DNA from: Coprinellus micaceus
Lineage: Eukaryota; Basidiomycota; Agaricomycetes; Agaricales; Psathyrellaceae
NCBI GenBank assembly: GCA_951394405.1
Contig: OX596342.1
Coordinates: 868,001 to 932,000, forward strand
Reading direction: 5' to 3'
DNA length: 64,000 nucleotides
Every line of letters begins with the position of its first letter. Position 1 is the stretch's first letter. This document shows, piece by piece, positions 11,161 through 24,000 of this stretch. The translations under genes and the position numbers were made by a program. The notes under the pieces were generated by a model. That model had not been told where the DNA came from and searched no databases. It saw only the letters and a program-made list of their open reading frames with translations.

Positions 11161-12031
11161 CGATCATGGTAAGCTTCACTGCGCTATCAACCACCTCACT
11201 GCGTTACTCACTTTTGCCCCGTTCGCGTCAGGTCTCTACGTCGTATCTGAATATCCTTCATTAATACTTTCTTAATACTGCTCAGTCACTACCCTCGCTA
11301 TTATATTGCTATTTTCTCTCTCTCTCTGCTACGTTGCGATATTCTCTGCCTTCGCCTATCGCCGCGCTTGCTTTCAGTGGCTCTGTATGGTACGTTCTTC
11401 ACGATCCTTCTTCATCCCCGTCGCACCGACCGTTCTTGCCTGAGCGACATCGTTATATCCTTCGGTCTGCGGTATCCATTGCGAGGTCCATACTGTCGCA
11501 CACTTGTTAACGGGAATAAAAGCCCGGTCCGCCTTCCATTGTGAATTCCGTCGTCTTCGGATCGGTGCCCTGCGATGCAATGTTGATGTCAGCAATTCAA
11601 CTTGTCCTGTCGTGTAGCAGAGGTCTTCCTCACCCCTTTCCTCTCACCACCAACGTCCTCACACCTCATCCCCGGGCATCTTTAGCCCTGTCAGATCTCC
11701 TTCCATTGGCCATTCTTACGAGGGATCGCGGCCCTCCGTCTTGGGTTAGAGCCATCGGGGTACGTATGTGCGCCCGCTGCCGATTCCTCATCATCCGCCA
11801 TGCTCAAGACCTGGAGCTCTGTCTTCGCCTCACCCAACTCGTCGGCGCAAACTGCCAACGGGATTGACCTGGGTTTATCCACCTGGCGGATCGAGGCGTG
11901 AATTTCTAGTCCATACAACTCCCTCCGACCCTGCCTCCCCTCAGGGTCTTGTTGGCTTGCGACATGATGGTCTGCAAGCTCGTCCCTTGCTGGTCACGGA
12001 TACCTAACACACTTTCATTTCTTCTATGCTA
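11161..12031. other. Intergenic between convergent F-box genes
   Basis: Shared 3' flank of F-box genes 1 (+) and 2 (-). Short CT runs occur (TCTCTCTCTCT near 11315). No gene is supported. Confidence 0.5.
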
Positions 12032-13330
12032 TCACATTTGGAACTCGAACCTAAAATCCCCTGTCCCATGTTGTTCGAACTCGTCCTTAAACCATTTGAT
12101 GGTGTTAGGGGGCATCGGTGCGCCCACGACGACCACTTTGGTCTCCTCGAGACGCTCAAAGCGGCCGTGCCTGATGACCCTGATGCCTTCCTCCATGTCG
12201 TCCACCCGTGGAGCCCTCCACTCGTCGTAATCGTGGATGAACGTCAGGGTGATGTGGCGCAACGTTCCGTGGTGGGTTGGGAGAAGGGGGGCGCCGTCGA
12301 CAACGAACCCATGCGTCGACGTACAACGCAGGTCTTGCAAGTTCGGACAAAGGTCGAACACAGCGTGCCCATGGTCTGCCACACTCCACATAACGCCGGG
12401 TTCCCATCTCCTCGGCACAAGGAGAACCAACGTATGAAGTTGGAAGCCGTACACATTGAAGAAAGGGTGGAATTCGGGGACGTGTTGGTGGACGTGAACT
12501 TCTTTCAATCCTTGGAGGGCATGATCTGCGGTTAACGCGATCAGGATCTCCCCAAGCGCTTCTCTTGACTCCGACTCGTTGGTGTGAAGCGCCTCCTTGC
12601 CTAAACACAGTTTCTCGAGATCTGTGTTCTCCCGGAGCGCTGGTCTTTCTTCGCCATCCATACGCCGCACCATATCCAGGTGCAGAGATCTTAACCTCCT
12701 CGTGTTCAGCAGTGCCACCACACTCGAAACAGTGGGGTGGACGTTTCCGCTACATACCTCGACACGTACCAAGTGTGTGAAGATTTCGAGGGATGGGCCA
12801 GTGAGGGGTGCGGGAAGGGCGTGTTGGCTATGGAAGATATTGTGATTGATGAAGACCTTCAGGTTTGGCATGCTGGACACGAGATCGTTCACCATCCCCT
12901 CCTGACGGTCGTGTTCCGCAATCATTCGTAGATGCAAGGTGTGCGTTTTCGCTCCGAGTGGCGTGGGTTGTGGCACAAGTCCTCCTGACTGTGCGAGGTC
13001 CGCCACGGTTTCGAGGGTGTTCACGGACGAGATCGTAACTCTCTGCCAAAGGGCCGCGATCGCGAAAGAATGCAGGAAGCGACATGATGGGGCGATTATG
13101 TGTCCGACCAGGTGCCGCCTCTCCCGGTAGGTGCGGGCTCCCCTTCCGAAACCATGCCCTACCACAATCCCATCCTCCTGATCCCGTGTTCCTGCCGCCA
13201 TGGGCGGCGCCTCCGAGCAATCTATCGTGGTATCCCCTGCATCGTCGTCGTAGAGGACCGCATCGAATATCTTCTGAATCACTTCCGGGGCGAGCGTCTT
13301 CAATTTCGACAGGTTTGGGGCGGATGTCAT
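12032..13330 (-). CDS. F-box-like protein 2 (cargo)
   Basis: An intronless frame of 432 codons. The N-terminal LAPEVIQKIFDAVLY (about 13-27) is the F-box-like helix. ALWQRVTI and MPNLKVFINHNIF are shared with the other three F-box genes in this element. The C-terminal half is leucine-rich without a strict repeat. It faces F-box gene 1 tail to tail. A role as a substrate receptor of an SCF ligase is inferred from the family only. Confidence 0.7.
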   Translation of the reverse strand: MTSAPNLSKLKTLAPEVIQKIFDAVLYDDDAGDTTIDCSEAPPMAAGTRDQEDGIVVGHGFGRGARTYRERRHLVGHIIAPSCRFLHSFAIAALWQRVTISSVNTLETVADLAQSGGLVPQPTPLGAKTHTLHLRMIAEHDRQEGMVNDLVSSMPNLKVFINHNIFHSQHALPAPLTGPSLEIFTHLVRVEVCSGNVHPTVSSVVALLNTRRLRSLHLDMVRRMDGEERPALRENTDLEKLCLGKEALHTNESESREALGEILIALTADHALQGLKEVHVHQHVPEFHPFFNVYGFQLHTLVLLVPRRWEPGVMWSVADHGHAVFDLCPNLQDLRCTSTHGFVVDGAPLLPTHHGTLRHITLTFIHDYDEWRAPRVDDMEEGIRVIRHGRFERLEETKVVVVGAPMPPNTIKWFKDEFEQHGTGDFRFEFQM

Positions 13331-14153
13331 GACCGGGCACTGGTCACCAATGGCGTGGAGCGCCCGACTCCCTGTTTCTTATTGCCAATGTTTGCCCTCG
13401 CTTCTTAGTCAAGATCCCGGGTCTTACATGGGCAAGTGAGGGTTCAACGGGATGCATCCATTGCATTCACATGGTTTCATGCACTCGCGGGCAGCGGTGG
13501 CCGAGAATATGTACTTGCCTTGTCTGCGCGGCTAGTCTTTACTTAGACTATACAAATACACTCGTTTCTGTCGTTTCTGTCGGCCGAGTCCCGATTTTCC
13601 TCTCCCGATCGCCTACGATGGGGCCTTCGATGCTATCCTCGTCGGCGCATAAAATAATACCGGACCATATTGCCGTTTCATCCGTTCCGGTGGGTGCCTT
13701 GGATGCCTTGGGCGCTTGGTCCCATCAACGTCTATTGTTGAATGTTGACGTCGCTCGAAAAGGAAAGCGGTGCAGCAGTAACGTGGGTTCACGAGGCCTG
13801 GCTTCTTCTTATTCAACCGCCATCGACTTGCTACGCAGATTTCTACCCTCGTCCTCCCTCCGTTAACAGGTTCTCGAGCCGATATCCTCCTCCATGCACG
13901 CTGTCACTACCCACGTGAACGCGCCCTCTCTATTCAGTTGCTTTGCATTCTACCCACACGATCAACTCCACGTTGTCTTCCGCTATGGTATCATCGCAAA
14001 ATTTCCGGTTAAACTCGTCCCTGGCCGTCCCCCCTCCTACACCCTATAAGAAGCGACAGTTGCCCGGCTAAGCTCAGTTTCTCGCCCTACAAATTCCCGC
14101 CTTTACGCCTCGCGACAACTTGACCTCACCCTCCATCGTCCTCGAATCGTACT
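13331..14153. other. Divergent upstream region between F-box gene 2 and paralogue A
   Basis: Must hold the promoters of the genes starting at 13330 (-) and 14154 (+). A 131-codon plus-strand ORF at 13471 has no recognisable features, so I do not call it. Confidence 0.45.
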
Positions 14154-17100
14154 ATGCCGCCCAAACCCGCCGCTTCGAAAGCCAAATCCTCGTATGTTAT
14201 CATTACTGGAACATAACTTGGGGCTAACCTGAGATCGATAGTGCCCATACGCCGGGAGCCGCCTCCTCTACGCGCAGTCACCTAAAAGCTGGGGTCTCCT
14301 TCGCTGACGTCGCTCACGCCCACTCGTTCAAGAGAGCCCGTGCTCGTGCTGCTTCCAGGGTCGACAACGAGCACGATATGGGGCATGTTGGGTGCGACTT
14401 CCTTCCCATATTATCCTGTCACATCTGCCGACAGCCTCTTCCTATCCCTTTCAGAGACGTCGTCTTGGATATCCCCTCTGATTCTGACGACGACGCCAGG
14501 TAAGGAGTACCCTCGTTTCAAAGGGGCTGAGAGCTTACCGTCGCCCATTTAGCTTGACCTTGCCTTTCCGCTCCAACCCGACGAAGAAGACGACGAAGAG
14601 CTCCTCCAAATTCAATATTACTACGCCTCTCCACCCTGCGCCTGACATTTGGGAGTCTGCGGGTCACACTACGTTCGTACCGCGTTGCATAAGTGCTCGT
14701 CCTCCTTCTCATACCATCAGTAGACCCGGGGAGGACGCGCTCTTCGGCCGCACACGCATTCACGACGACTCTGCCGCAAAGAAAGCTATGTTTAGTGCGA
14801 GGTTCGTGTGTTCAATTTTACAGTGCGCGTGTTATGCTAACAAATCTCAGTGATTTCCCGGCGCTGCCCAGCCCTTCTACACCGAAAATTGATGCCTTTG
14901 GGGACTCTGAGTACGCACTGGTTTCACGATCTGTGCTTCGTTTCATCTAACATTTACTACCTTTAGGTTGCCTTCAATGATGGAAATCTTTGAAGAGGCC
15001 GGATTCAAGATGAAGACCAATGCCCTTCCAAGTGCGGGTGCCTCCTCAGGATCGACAAAGGGAGGAACGAGCGCTCAGAGCACCGACCCCTCGACTATAG
15101 ACCCGATCACCAGGTGAGTTGATGCATCCACGGGTCCATGGTCGGTTTGGATTTGACGCTGGACTGTTGAAATCTTCCAGGGACGATCCTATGGTTAAGA
15201 AGTGAGCCTTCGCCCGTCGCTTTTTACCGTTGACTCATTATAAGCAGGAAAGGAGATACAGACGCCCGGGACGACCCCCTGGCTGCTCTAATCGGCGGCC
15301 TCGACCCTGACCTTGACGCATTGTTCCTCAAGGCTGGGAAGCATCGCGATTTTCTGCTGAAAACTCTCCACCACCTCGTTGCCGAAGATGCGGCGAAACC
15401 GGGCGACACAGTCGATTCTGATCGTCGCCTCAGGTACGTAGGTTGACATTTGTCCCTCTGTTACGCTAATCAATTGGTCGAGAAGCCGGGAGAAGGATGG
15501 GACGGGTGAGGGGCTATCTACACGCCCCGCTAAGAGGGTTCGGCCTTCTGGTGAGTCACCGTCCGTTGCATACGCTCTTGCTTTTACTGACACGATCAAA
15601 TGCACAAGAAGTTCACGCCCCGCCCGATGCTCTGCCGCCCAGCAATGCATTGCCGGCGGTTTCGGGGGATATGCAGGGAGACTCTGAAAGGTTCGTGATA
15701 GTCCAGCGACAGTTTTGCACGGAAACTAACTCGTCTTCCAGCGGCCTATCGGATTACGAGCGCCGGGAACGCAAGCGCCTTCGGTGAGTCGATCTTGGGT
15801 TCCACCACCTAGTCATCGCTAACTTGTTGGTAGGACCTCTCGCCCTGAACCCAGGGGTCCTTCAGAGGGTCCCGCATCCACGAAGGCCATAACCGACGAG
15901 AAGAAGTCTACCAAACCCGCGGCTCCCAAAACGCCCACTCGTCGACGTGCCAAGAAGGGGGTCATGGAGATGATGGCGGCTGTCGGCGCCGAGCCCGTCA
16001 CTCCTCCGCCTCCGTCGTCGTCCCCGACCACGACAACTACTAGTACGGGTGCGATCATCGAAAGTCGTCTCTTGCCTCCCCCACGCGTGAACGAGTTGCA
16101 CTTGGATATGACTGACCCTATCGCTCGAACCACTGTCAGGGACGACCTATATCGCCTGGCGTGAGTCCTTGTCCCTCCTAACCCGCCCCTTCTTTGTATT
16201 GATGTCACTTCCAGCGCTGCCATCGGTGTGAAGTCTTGGAATCCGAGCCTCCAAGGGCCTGGACATGTTAAGTTCTGCGTCTGGGGCCAACATTGTCCGC
16301 ACATGGATGGAGAGTACGTTACGAAATCGTTGAAGTGATATGACGCTGACGATCCGGTAGACTTGCTCTCGACTTCCTTGTTTTTGAACATAAGGATAAT
16401 TTCGGCAATCTCTCTCGCATGGATATATCCAATGTGTATACCATGCGTTTCAGCCAGTCTGCTACTCGTCATCACGCCGTCACCAAGGATGGCAGGCCTT
16501 TCATCTTCCTCACGACAGGTTTCCTTGAATCTTCTCAAATTACAGAGCCTAGCCCCGTCGGTCTGAAGCAGAAGTCCCTCAAACTAATCCCACACGAAGG
16601 CGAACACCAACGCATGTCATGTGCTGCATGCACTGTGTTCGGTTTCGATTCAATGAAGACCCAGTATGCAAAGCACGCTCTCCAATTTTCTACACGTGCC
16701 GAGTACACGGGGTCCACAAATCGTAGGTCATATCAACTTTCCCCTAGACGGCGTACTTACTCTTTCTCCCAGCTACGACTTCTTCCCCTTCTGGCAAAGG
16801 TGTACCGGCTGGCATGTTCACAGGCGCCTCCAATTCCTCTTCAAACCGGGTCTCTATGGATGCCTTTTCTCTCCCTCACAACGCTGAAGGTACGTGCCCC
16901 TGGTCATTTTCTCGGCGTTTCAACGCTGACGTCCAACAGTGCCCGTGTATGACGCCAGAGACTCCGATGTGTTTGACGTTAACCATGACTTGCCCGAGCT
17001 TGACTCCAAGCTTCCTCGCTGGGAAAGGGAGATTCCGCTCGGTTCCTTCGTGGTGGTCGGCTACACGATGACCGCGTTTTTCTCTAATTCTCGGGAGTGG

Positions 17101-17163
17101 ACCTTGGGCCTCAACATCCAGTGGGCCATCATTGTTGGAACTCCGGAAAGCGCGTCCGTTTGA
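14154..17163 (+). CDS. Uncharacterised multi-exon cargo protein, paralogue A
   Basis: The start MPPKPAASKAKS is at 14154. The first exons are 14154-14191, 14242-14499 (perhaps with a further small intron) and from 14553. The last exon is 16940-17163, and about a dozen exons lie in all. The N-terminal half is basic, Ser/Pro-rich and low complexity (KTPTRRRAKKG). The C-terminal half is a conserved globular core with GPGHVKFCVWG, HAVTKDGRPFIFLTTGF, PHEGEHQRM, QYAKHALQFSTRAEY and GSFVVVGYTMTAFF, ending TLGLNIQWAIIVG. The same core, in the same exon arrangement, is in paralogue B (21021-24593). I believe such proteins are abundant and unnamed in Agaricomycetes, but I cannot assign a fold. A DNA- or protein-binding role in the element is speculation. 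Internal exon borders are approximate. Confidence 0.65.
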
Positions 17164-17663
17164 ACAGACTGTTTCACGTTTCTTAACACGTAGTTCGCGT
17201 AGATCCTCGATCCTTCCGTGTTTTCAGAACCCCTACACCGTTTCCCAATAATTGTTGTCACCTCACATTCATGTTTCGTAAGCTCGGACTCAACTCGGTA
17301 CGCGTCCATCCCTTCATTGTTCGCGTCCTCTAAGCTTCGCCTCACTCTTCATAGTCACCTACCACAGTAGGCGGCTTGCCCCACCCTTACGGGACCTAAA
17401 ATCGGCTTGTGGCGTGTCCTCAATAATGGTCGGTACCCCTCCCTGCGCCCCACCCTGCGGAGAATCGCGTTGAACGAGCTCGTTCAGCAACACTCCTTTT
17501 TGCCGTCGGCTCGGCGGGATGGCCATTTCGTGCAGTTCGTACCAGGAACATACGGCTCTTGGTCTTGGACTGATCTCTCAAGCGAGTTTTGCTCCCAACA
17601 AATACCAGTCGTGTTTTCAAGCCGTCCACCCCTTTGCAGCTGTAACAGGTTTATAGCTAGCCC
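17164..17663. other. Intergenic between paralogue A and F-box gene 3
   Basis: No gene is visible. It holds the 3' flank of paralogue A and the upstream region of the F-box gene. Confidence 0.5.
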
Positions 17664-18998
17664 ATGTTTCCCTTCTCAAGTGTTCGGAGGCCCACTACCA
17701 CTTCTCGCGGCGTTACTTCCATGGAGTCGTTCCTCCCAGCCAAAGACAACGACGATCCCCCTTCTCATCGCGTTCCCGACGATCTCTGGACCGAGATCTT
17801 CCTCGACCTCTGTGGATATCCCCCTGATCTGTTTGGAAACAAAATCGAGTATGGAATATCCACAGTCGTCCCCTGCCCGCTGTCCCAATTCGCCGCCGGG
17901 CCCGTCCTCGTCAACAAACAGTTCTACAACATCGCCATGCCCATCCTTTGGCGAAACGTGGTCATCCGGTCGCCCGCATCCTTCGGCCAGATCGCAACTT
18001 TGGCCGTAGCCTATGGCCACCATACCTGGCGGTTGGAACTACGACTAGAACATCTGTACCACCTGCCTCTGATATACGAAGTGGTTTCCCATATGCCGAA
18101 TCTCTCCATCTTTCTAAACCGGAACTTTACAAGATGCTTGACACCCTTGGTGAAAACCGACCCTGAATGCATCGTGGACGCTCTCAGCTCTTACGCCCCT
18201 GAACTGCGACGCATCCAGCTCGATGCTGAGTGGGAGTACCCTAGCGTCGACCAAGTGCGGCGCCTCCTTAATGCAAAACCCTCGCTACAGGCTCTCCGCA
18301 TATCCGCCATTGCGTACAACAACTCTACGGTATTTTCAATCTGGAAAGGGCAAGCGCCTCTCTTGCCTCGGCGCCCTCTCCGCACATTGTCCCTGGGAGC
18401 TGCCTATTGGTTGTTTTCGTCGGAATACCGCGAACGTGCCATGGCCTCATTCCTGTCCATGATAACCGCTTCAGACGCCCTCCCCCTCCTCTCTACCGTT
18501 CACCATCTTGAAAACACTTCTTTCTCGCCGGCATTCTTCACCAAATACGGGCCCCAGCTGACGGAGCTGATGTATGTCCCTGGAAACCCCCACTCCTTCC
18601 ATTCCTGGGAGTACAATTGCCCTCAGTTCTCCAATTTCTGCCCCCAACTCCGTCGCACCATCTGGTTCATAAAAAATTGGAACACTGTGGACCCGGAAAA
18701 TGCTATTCCTCGGGGACATCGAAACACGACAAGCGCCGAGATCATCTACCACAAGCTGGAACCCGAACTTCCGGCAGCGTTCGAGGAGACTGCCCGTCGA
18801 ATTCTTTCGTCTTTCCTCTCCGGCGACTTCCCCAGAATCGAGGAATTGTACTTCGTCCCTCGAGGCGGCACCCTTCCCGATTTCAAAAACGCCCTGTGGT
18901 TCCGACAGCTCGAGGAAGACTTGAAGATGAAGCATGAATACGAAGGGGGTGCCCATGACTCGGAAGTGAAGCGGGGTGTAGTCGTTTATGTGGAGTGA
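17664..18998 (+). CDS. F-box-like protein 3 (cargo)
   Basis: An intronless frame of 444 codons. A second in-frame Met at 17721 (MESFLPAKDNDD) is an equally good start. VPDDLWTEIFLDLC (about 37-50) is the F-box-like helix. ILWRNVVIRSPASF and MPNLSIFLNRNF correspond to conserved elements of the other three F-box genes here. The remainder is leucine-rich and probably forms irregular repeats. No frameshift or stop is present, so the gene looks intact. Confidence 0.72.
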   Translation: MFPFSSVRRPTTTSRGVTSMESFLPAKDNDDPPSHRVPDDLWTEIFLDLCGYPPDLFGNKIEYGISTVVPCPLSQFAAGPVLVNKQFYNIAMPILWRNVVIRSPASFGQIATLAVAYGHHTWRLELRLEHLYHLPLIYEVVSHMPNLSIFLNRNFTRCLTPLVKTDPECIVDALSSYAPELRRIQLDAEWEYPSVDQVRRLLNAKPSLQALRISAIAYNNSTVFSIWKGQAPLLPRRPLRTLSLGAAYWLFSSEYRERAMASFLSMITASDALPLLSTVHHLENTSFSPAFFTKYGPQLTELMYVPGNPHSFHSWEYNCPQFSNFCPQLRRTIWFIKNWNTVDPENAIPRGHRNTTSAEIIYHKLEPELPAAFEETARRILSSFLSGDFPRIEELYFVPRGGTLPDFKNALWFRQLEEDLKMKHEYEGGAHDSEVKRGVVVYVE

Positions 18999-19148
18999 CA
19001 CTGTAACTCTGCCTCAATTTGTACTGGTAATGGGCGATGCATTTCGAAGGGACTCAGGCTGTATGAGGAATGCCTAGCTACCTATTCTCGTTACTCTACC
19101 CGCCTCAGGGACGATGACGACATCACCAGGGGCAGAAATGCAAGGGCC

Positions 19149-20216
19149 TCAGCCCTGATCCATTGCCTGAGTTCGTTCGCCCTCTCCCTGCCCACTGGAC
19201 CCGTCACGACTTGTGGAAAGAAACTTGCGCTTTGGAGGGGTCATAACAATCTTTCGGGGTCGCGTCGGCTTCACCATACGTGCCTGCTTCATGGCCTAGA
19301 CAATTGTCAATATGGTCTCCTCCCTCGGCTAAAGTACATACACACCTTCGAGAATGCATCGTCTAGAAGGCTCAATGAGCGCATTCCGTTCACCAACTTG
19401 TATCTGACGTTTGGGCTATCGTCCGACCTGTAAGGATACAAAGTGAAGGTGCAGCAAATCTCAACGATATCGCCAACCGAGAATTCCTGCGGAGGCAGGG
19501 GGTCGTACCTGGGGGAGGGTCAGAGACGTCATGAGTTGTATAGGTGGACACTCACTGCGCTTTGCCCTCCTCGTCAAACGTCTTGGCGCAGTATTCAACG
19601 ATGTTATGTTCGCCGTGAACAAGGTCAACCCCTCGCGAGCTTTCCAATACACCATGGGGGTCTACAATTTCATCAAACGGGACGTGTGATACGTTCGGTG
19701 CGTGGCGCCTTTCTTCGAAGTACCGGGTGTGGAAATCAACAGCGTAGTGGCCGTCGAATAGACCGAGTTCGGAAGCTTCAATTCGGTTGGGTCCCACAGA
19801 GGCGGAGAAAAAGTCTACGATGGAATGAAACTTGGTTTCGTAACCGTCGAATGCTGTAGACCCGCCTCCGGACAACTTCACATGCTGCCTGAGTTTACGC
19901 TGGTGCATGGCGGTGGTCGTGTCCCTGTTAAGGTGTCAATTTCAATATGAGATAGAAGTTAAGGATTGTTATACAGAGTTCCCCGAAACGGTGGCAACGT
20001 CTTCGCGCACATAAGTCCCAGGACTTTGACGACAAGCTCTTGGGAGTGATCACTTCGAGACACGATTTTGAAAGCCTTCGAATTTTGGACCTGGGCAACG
20101 GCGAATTCTCCAAGCTACACAGGCATTAGCGCTTGTCTTGACACTGGTCCAAGGTCACGCACATCTAGGTCCGTTAAAGGGGTGTCCGTCCCTCCTTCTT
20201 GGGAGCACCTAGCCAT
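19149..20216 (-). CDS. Uncharacterised cargo protein with GD-V-E motif (gene D)
   Basis: Five exons (20216-20163, 20114-19975, 19924-19556, 19508-19346, 19295-19149) join in phase to 290 codons, starting MARCSQEGGTD. Readable blocks are KFHSIVDFFSAS, ELGLFDGHYAVDFH, PFDEIVDPHGVL, VHGEHNIVEY, FSVGDIVEICCTF and MRSLSLLDDAFSK. The basic C-terminus is likely disordered. From memory this pattern (a DP-GVL block, then GE-N-V-Y, then F-GD-VE) is a large unnamed family of Agaricomycetes. I know no function. Several introns are 48-53 nt with good donors and acceptors, and the frame is unbroken, so it appears functional. It lies antisense between F-box gene 3 and paralogue B. Confidence 0.62.
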
Positions 20217-21020
20217 GTGCGAATCCAGGCATTTCACTGAATACAATTCAGATATGAATTGAGGCCGGATCCGTGCCAGAAACGAGCGACATACCTGCTT
20301 CGTCTATGCTAAAGTTAGGCCACATAGTGATAGAAGGCAACGAAGGGAGATATCGACCTGCTTGTTTCTGGCAGAAGGTCTAAGGATAAGAGCGGGGCCG
20401 TACCCATTGCACGATCGAAGGGGTGAGACACGGTGTGTCGGAGCCCTCGTCCCTGATACCGCCCTATTCAGAATTATAAAGACTGCTCCTCCCATAAGGG
20501 AAAAGGGTAGGTCAATCCCTGGGTGCGGGACAGAGTGACCCTTAGTACGAGCACTAGCAGGGGACGAAGTTGGGTTAGTGTGCTGGGCGCCTTTTGCCAT
20601 CAACCGGCGCGCACGAACCAGCTTCCACATCGGGAAATGCTGTTACGGTGGGTTCGGGGTTGACTGACACTCTCACTAGCAAATACCTTACCATTTACCT
20701 CTCTGTCCTAACTGCCTTTCGTGCGCGACTGAATCCTGGGCTGGAACGGTATCCCGCCGTCAACCGCCTAAACGGACTATCACCATACATTTCCGTCCCG
20801 GTTACCGATCGCTGGTCCATGCGGTGGTATGTTGCCGTCCCCCGTCACCCCCTTTTCTCTCCATTCGACGACTGAATTGGACGAAAATTTCCGCTAGAAC
20901 TTGGAGCCGTGGCCCTTGGCCTACAAATGGCTTCGAACCGTTGGTCGACGAGAGGTTTAGGATCCCAACTCTGTCCTACATTGTCCTACACCCGCCTCTG
21001 GACTTTCGCTGGTATCCAAC
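20217..21020. other. Divergent upstream region between gene D and paralogue B
   Basis: No convincing gene. It contains the promoters of the minus-strand gene at 20216 and the plus-strand gene at 21021. Confidence 0.45.
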
Positions 21021-24000
21021 ATGTCTGCCCTTCGCGTTGATGTGGATGCGAGTTACACCGTTCAAAACAAGTAAGTTGTGCTTCGTGCATAGACCTCAGC
21101 GCTAACCACTTCGTTAGTCCTGGAGCTCAATCGTCGACGATGTCTTTCGGAAGTTTCATTCAACCTGGACGAACCTTTGCACAGGTGGCCCGTGCTGCTC
21201 AAGCCCAACCCATGAGGCAAGCGTCCGTCGCTGACCTTGGTCTGACGACCGACGAGGAGGCGGCATCGTAAGCAATTTTCCGCCGTAAAAGACTCTCCTG
21301 ACTGGGGATTTCCATAGCGACTTACTCTCACCAGCACACGAGAACAGAGACTCTGGGGGTGATTTGGTCATATCGTAAGTTCCTGCCCATGCGTTCCCAA
21401 TGACCTCAGGCTCACATGAAACGCAGTGACGAAGCCCGGGATTCGGAATCCGACGACGAGGCTGCGTCCGTCTTGGTGTTCATCAATTTATTCACTCGCC
21501 TGACTTCTCTCCACGCAGTCTTCTCGCCGACCGCCCGTTGGACCCAGGTGATTCAATGTATCGCGGACGTGCACCGGCCCAATCACGCATTCAGATTGAC
21601 CAGCAGGTCCGGGACCTCAGTCCTATCCGGACGAGACGGTGCGTAGCTTAGTGGAGGACGCATCTTTGCCATATTCTAACTTTTGACCAGGCGAGCCAAA
21701 GAGGCCAAGCGACCTGGTGTTGGTAGCAACGCTGAAGGCCAGGGTGGCGTTTTGGTCCCGCTTGGGGGGGGAACACCCGTTTCCGATACGTACGTTTCCG
21801 TATGTGTGCTGGTCCCTGTATGTCTAACTCTCGTTTGGCAGAAACGGCCTTCCCCCGAAGGCCAGGACTGGTAACCGGAAGCGCAGGTCTAGCGCAGTGA
21901 TTTTATCGGAAGAAGAAGATAGGATTGGAGAGGAAGAGGACGCGTCTCCCGAACAGGGCCAAGGTTCCTCGAGTCAGAGGGGACCGTAAGTTATCCCGAG
22001 AATTCACAAGGCACCTTTTAACATCGAAGTAACTTAGGCACCTGGAGGAACAGCCGCCGTTTCGTTCGTCGCCACCCTTCCAATCCCATGATAGGCGAGT
22101 GGCCTCACGTTTCTTTGGCAAACTCAATGTGACTTCGGGTCCAAACAGCGTTCGTGACAACTCGGGTTTGACTCATGTTGCAACCGCGAAGACACCCCTT
22201 CTTCATGTGTCTCCGGTACCCATGTTCCTCGATCTCGAGGCACAAGAAAGCGGGGATGAGTCCGCCCCTTCAGAACGCGGTTTGCCTGAGGAAGATGATT
22301 ACGACTACGCGGACTCTTTCATGTGCGCCTTCCCATTTGTCTTACCATTCATCACTTATTGACAAAGAACTACATTGTTTCAGTGATGATTCTCAGCAGC
22401 CCGATCCGTGGTCGGATGGCGAAGGTATCGGACCTTTGCTATGTATGCTGTTGAACTTCTTGTCTGACACCTCGCTACTTAGAGCACCGTCGTGAGCGGC
22501 GTTCCTCCATCGCCTCGTCTGAGGTCACTGAGTTCGACGACACCATGCTTGGATATGAGTGAGTCGTTATTTTTGGCTCTGGCACGTCGCATTCTGATCT
22601 AATTCCAGTGAACCCGACCCCGTCGCCATGGCCTTGAACGAACGAGAGGCCAAAAGATTGGCGCAAGACGAAGAGATGGATGCTGTTCGCCTCGCCGCCA
22701 CGAGGCATAAGCGGTTCTTGATAGACGCTCTGGAGCGTCTCAACGCCAATGAGTCCAGTCGCGAAAATGACCTCATGGATGAGGATCGATTAATAGCGTA
22801 CGTACCCGTCCACGTTCCTCATTTCGCACGAACGGCTGATTTGTTTCGACAGATTGGCAACACGCGACAGCCTATACGAATCGGTAGCGGGTACTTCTGC
22901 CAAACGGCCCCGTCACTTCCACGGTGCGTCATTCACCTTACCTTCCCGACGGTTGGTTCGCATCTCATTGGGTAAACATTAGACGGCGTCAACGAGGGCA
23001 AGGGCACAGTACACAAGGGAAAAGGAAGAGCGCAATCGCCACCGAACTTTATTGAGGCTGAGGAGTTAGATTCTGACGGGTGCCCCATCCGTTTTCCTTG
23101 CGTGTGGGTCCCAACTGACAATTGTTTCTAGTTCGCTTTCTGAGGACGAACGGGACCGTAAACGCCTTCGGTTTGTTTCTTTTCCGTCCCTTTCTCTGTC
23201 CGCCCTGACACCTCTTCAGTCAGGCTATTGACGAGAGCCGGGGGGTTCATCATGCTTCTTTGCGTGGCCCGGGGGAGTCGAGCAACGCATCGTCTTCTTC
23301 CCTCCCCACCGATTCGTTGCCACCCCACTCTGCGACCGCTGTACAAACCCCTCACACCCCTACTCGACGCAGACCCAAAATCACTATGACAGATATGATG
23401 GCAGTCGTAGACGCTGATCAAGAGGTGCCTGCGGACCCCGCCAGCTGTGGGGTTGGCGTACCGACCAACGTGGTCATCGAGAGCATGCTCTTGCCTCCAC
23501 CTCCACGAAACGAGGTTCCTATTGATAAAAGCGATCCCATTATTCGGAGGACGGATAAGGCAGGTATATATCGTCTTGCGTGAGTCCCCGTTTAATCAGT
23601 TGATTATTGTTGCGCTTACACCTATCCCAGTGTGGCACTAGCGGTGAAATCATGGTGTCCCGATGCACTTGGGCCTGGACATATTCGCTTTTGTGGTTGG
23701 GTCATCCAGTGCCCCGACATGGACGCGCCGTAAGTGATCATGGGTTCAGATTTGCCGCATGGTCTCTTACCCTCCCTAGTCTTGCTCTGTCTTTCATCGT
23801 GTTCGAGAACAGCGGTGTGTTTGGAAACCTGGCACGCATGGACCTTTCTAAGGTCTTTTGTCTTCGTGTCGGGCCTTCTGCGGTTCGCCGCCACGCCGTC
23901 ACCTCTGATGGCCGTCCATTCATATTTCTGACGACTGGATTCTTGCAAACTTCCCGGTTGATCTCCCCCTCCGACAACCGAGCAAGGCAGAGGTACCTCG

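Noticed and set aside
15819..16538. 239-codon minus-strand ORF opposite paralogue A
   Set aside because: It runs antisense to exons whose core is conserved in paralogue B, and its own product is low complexity (VVVVVGDDDGGG).
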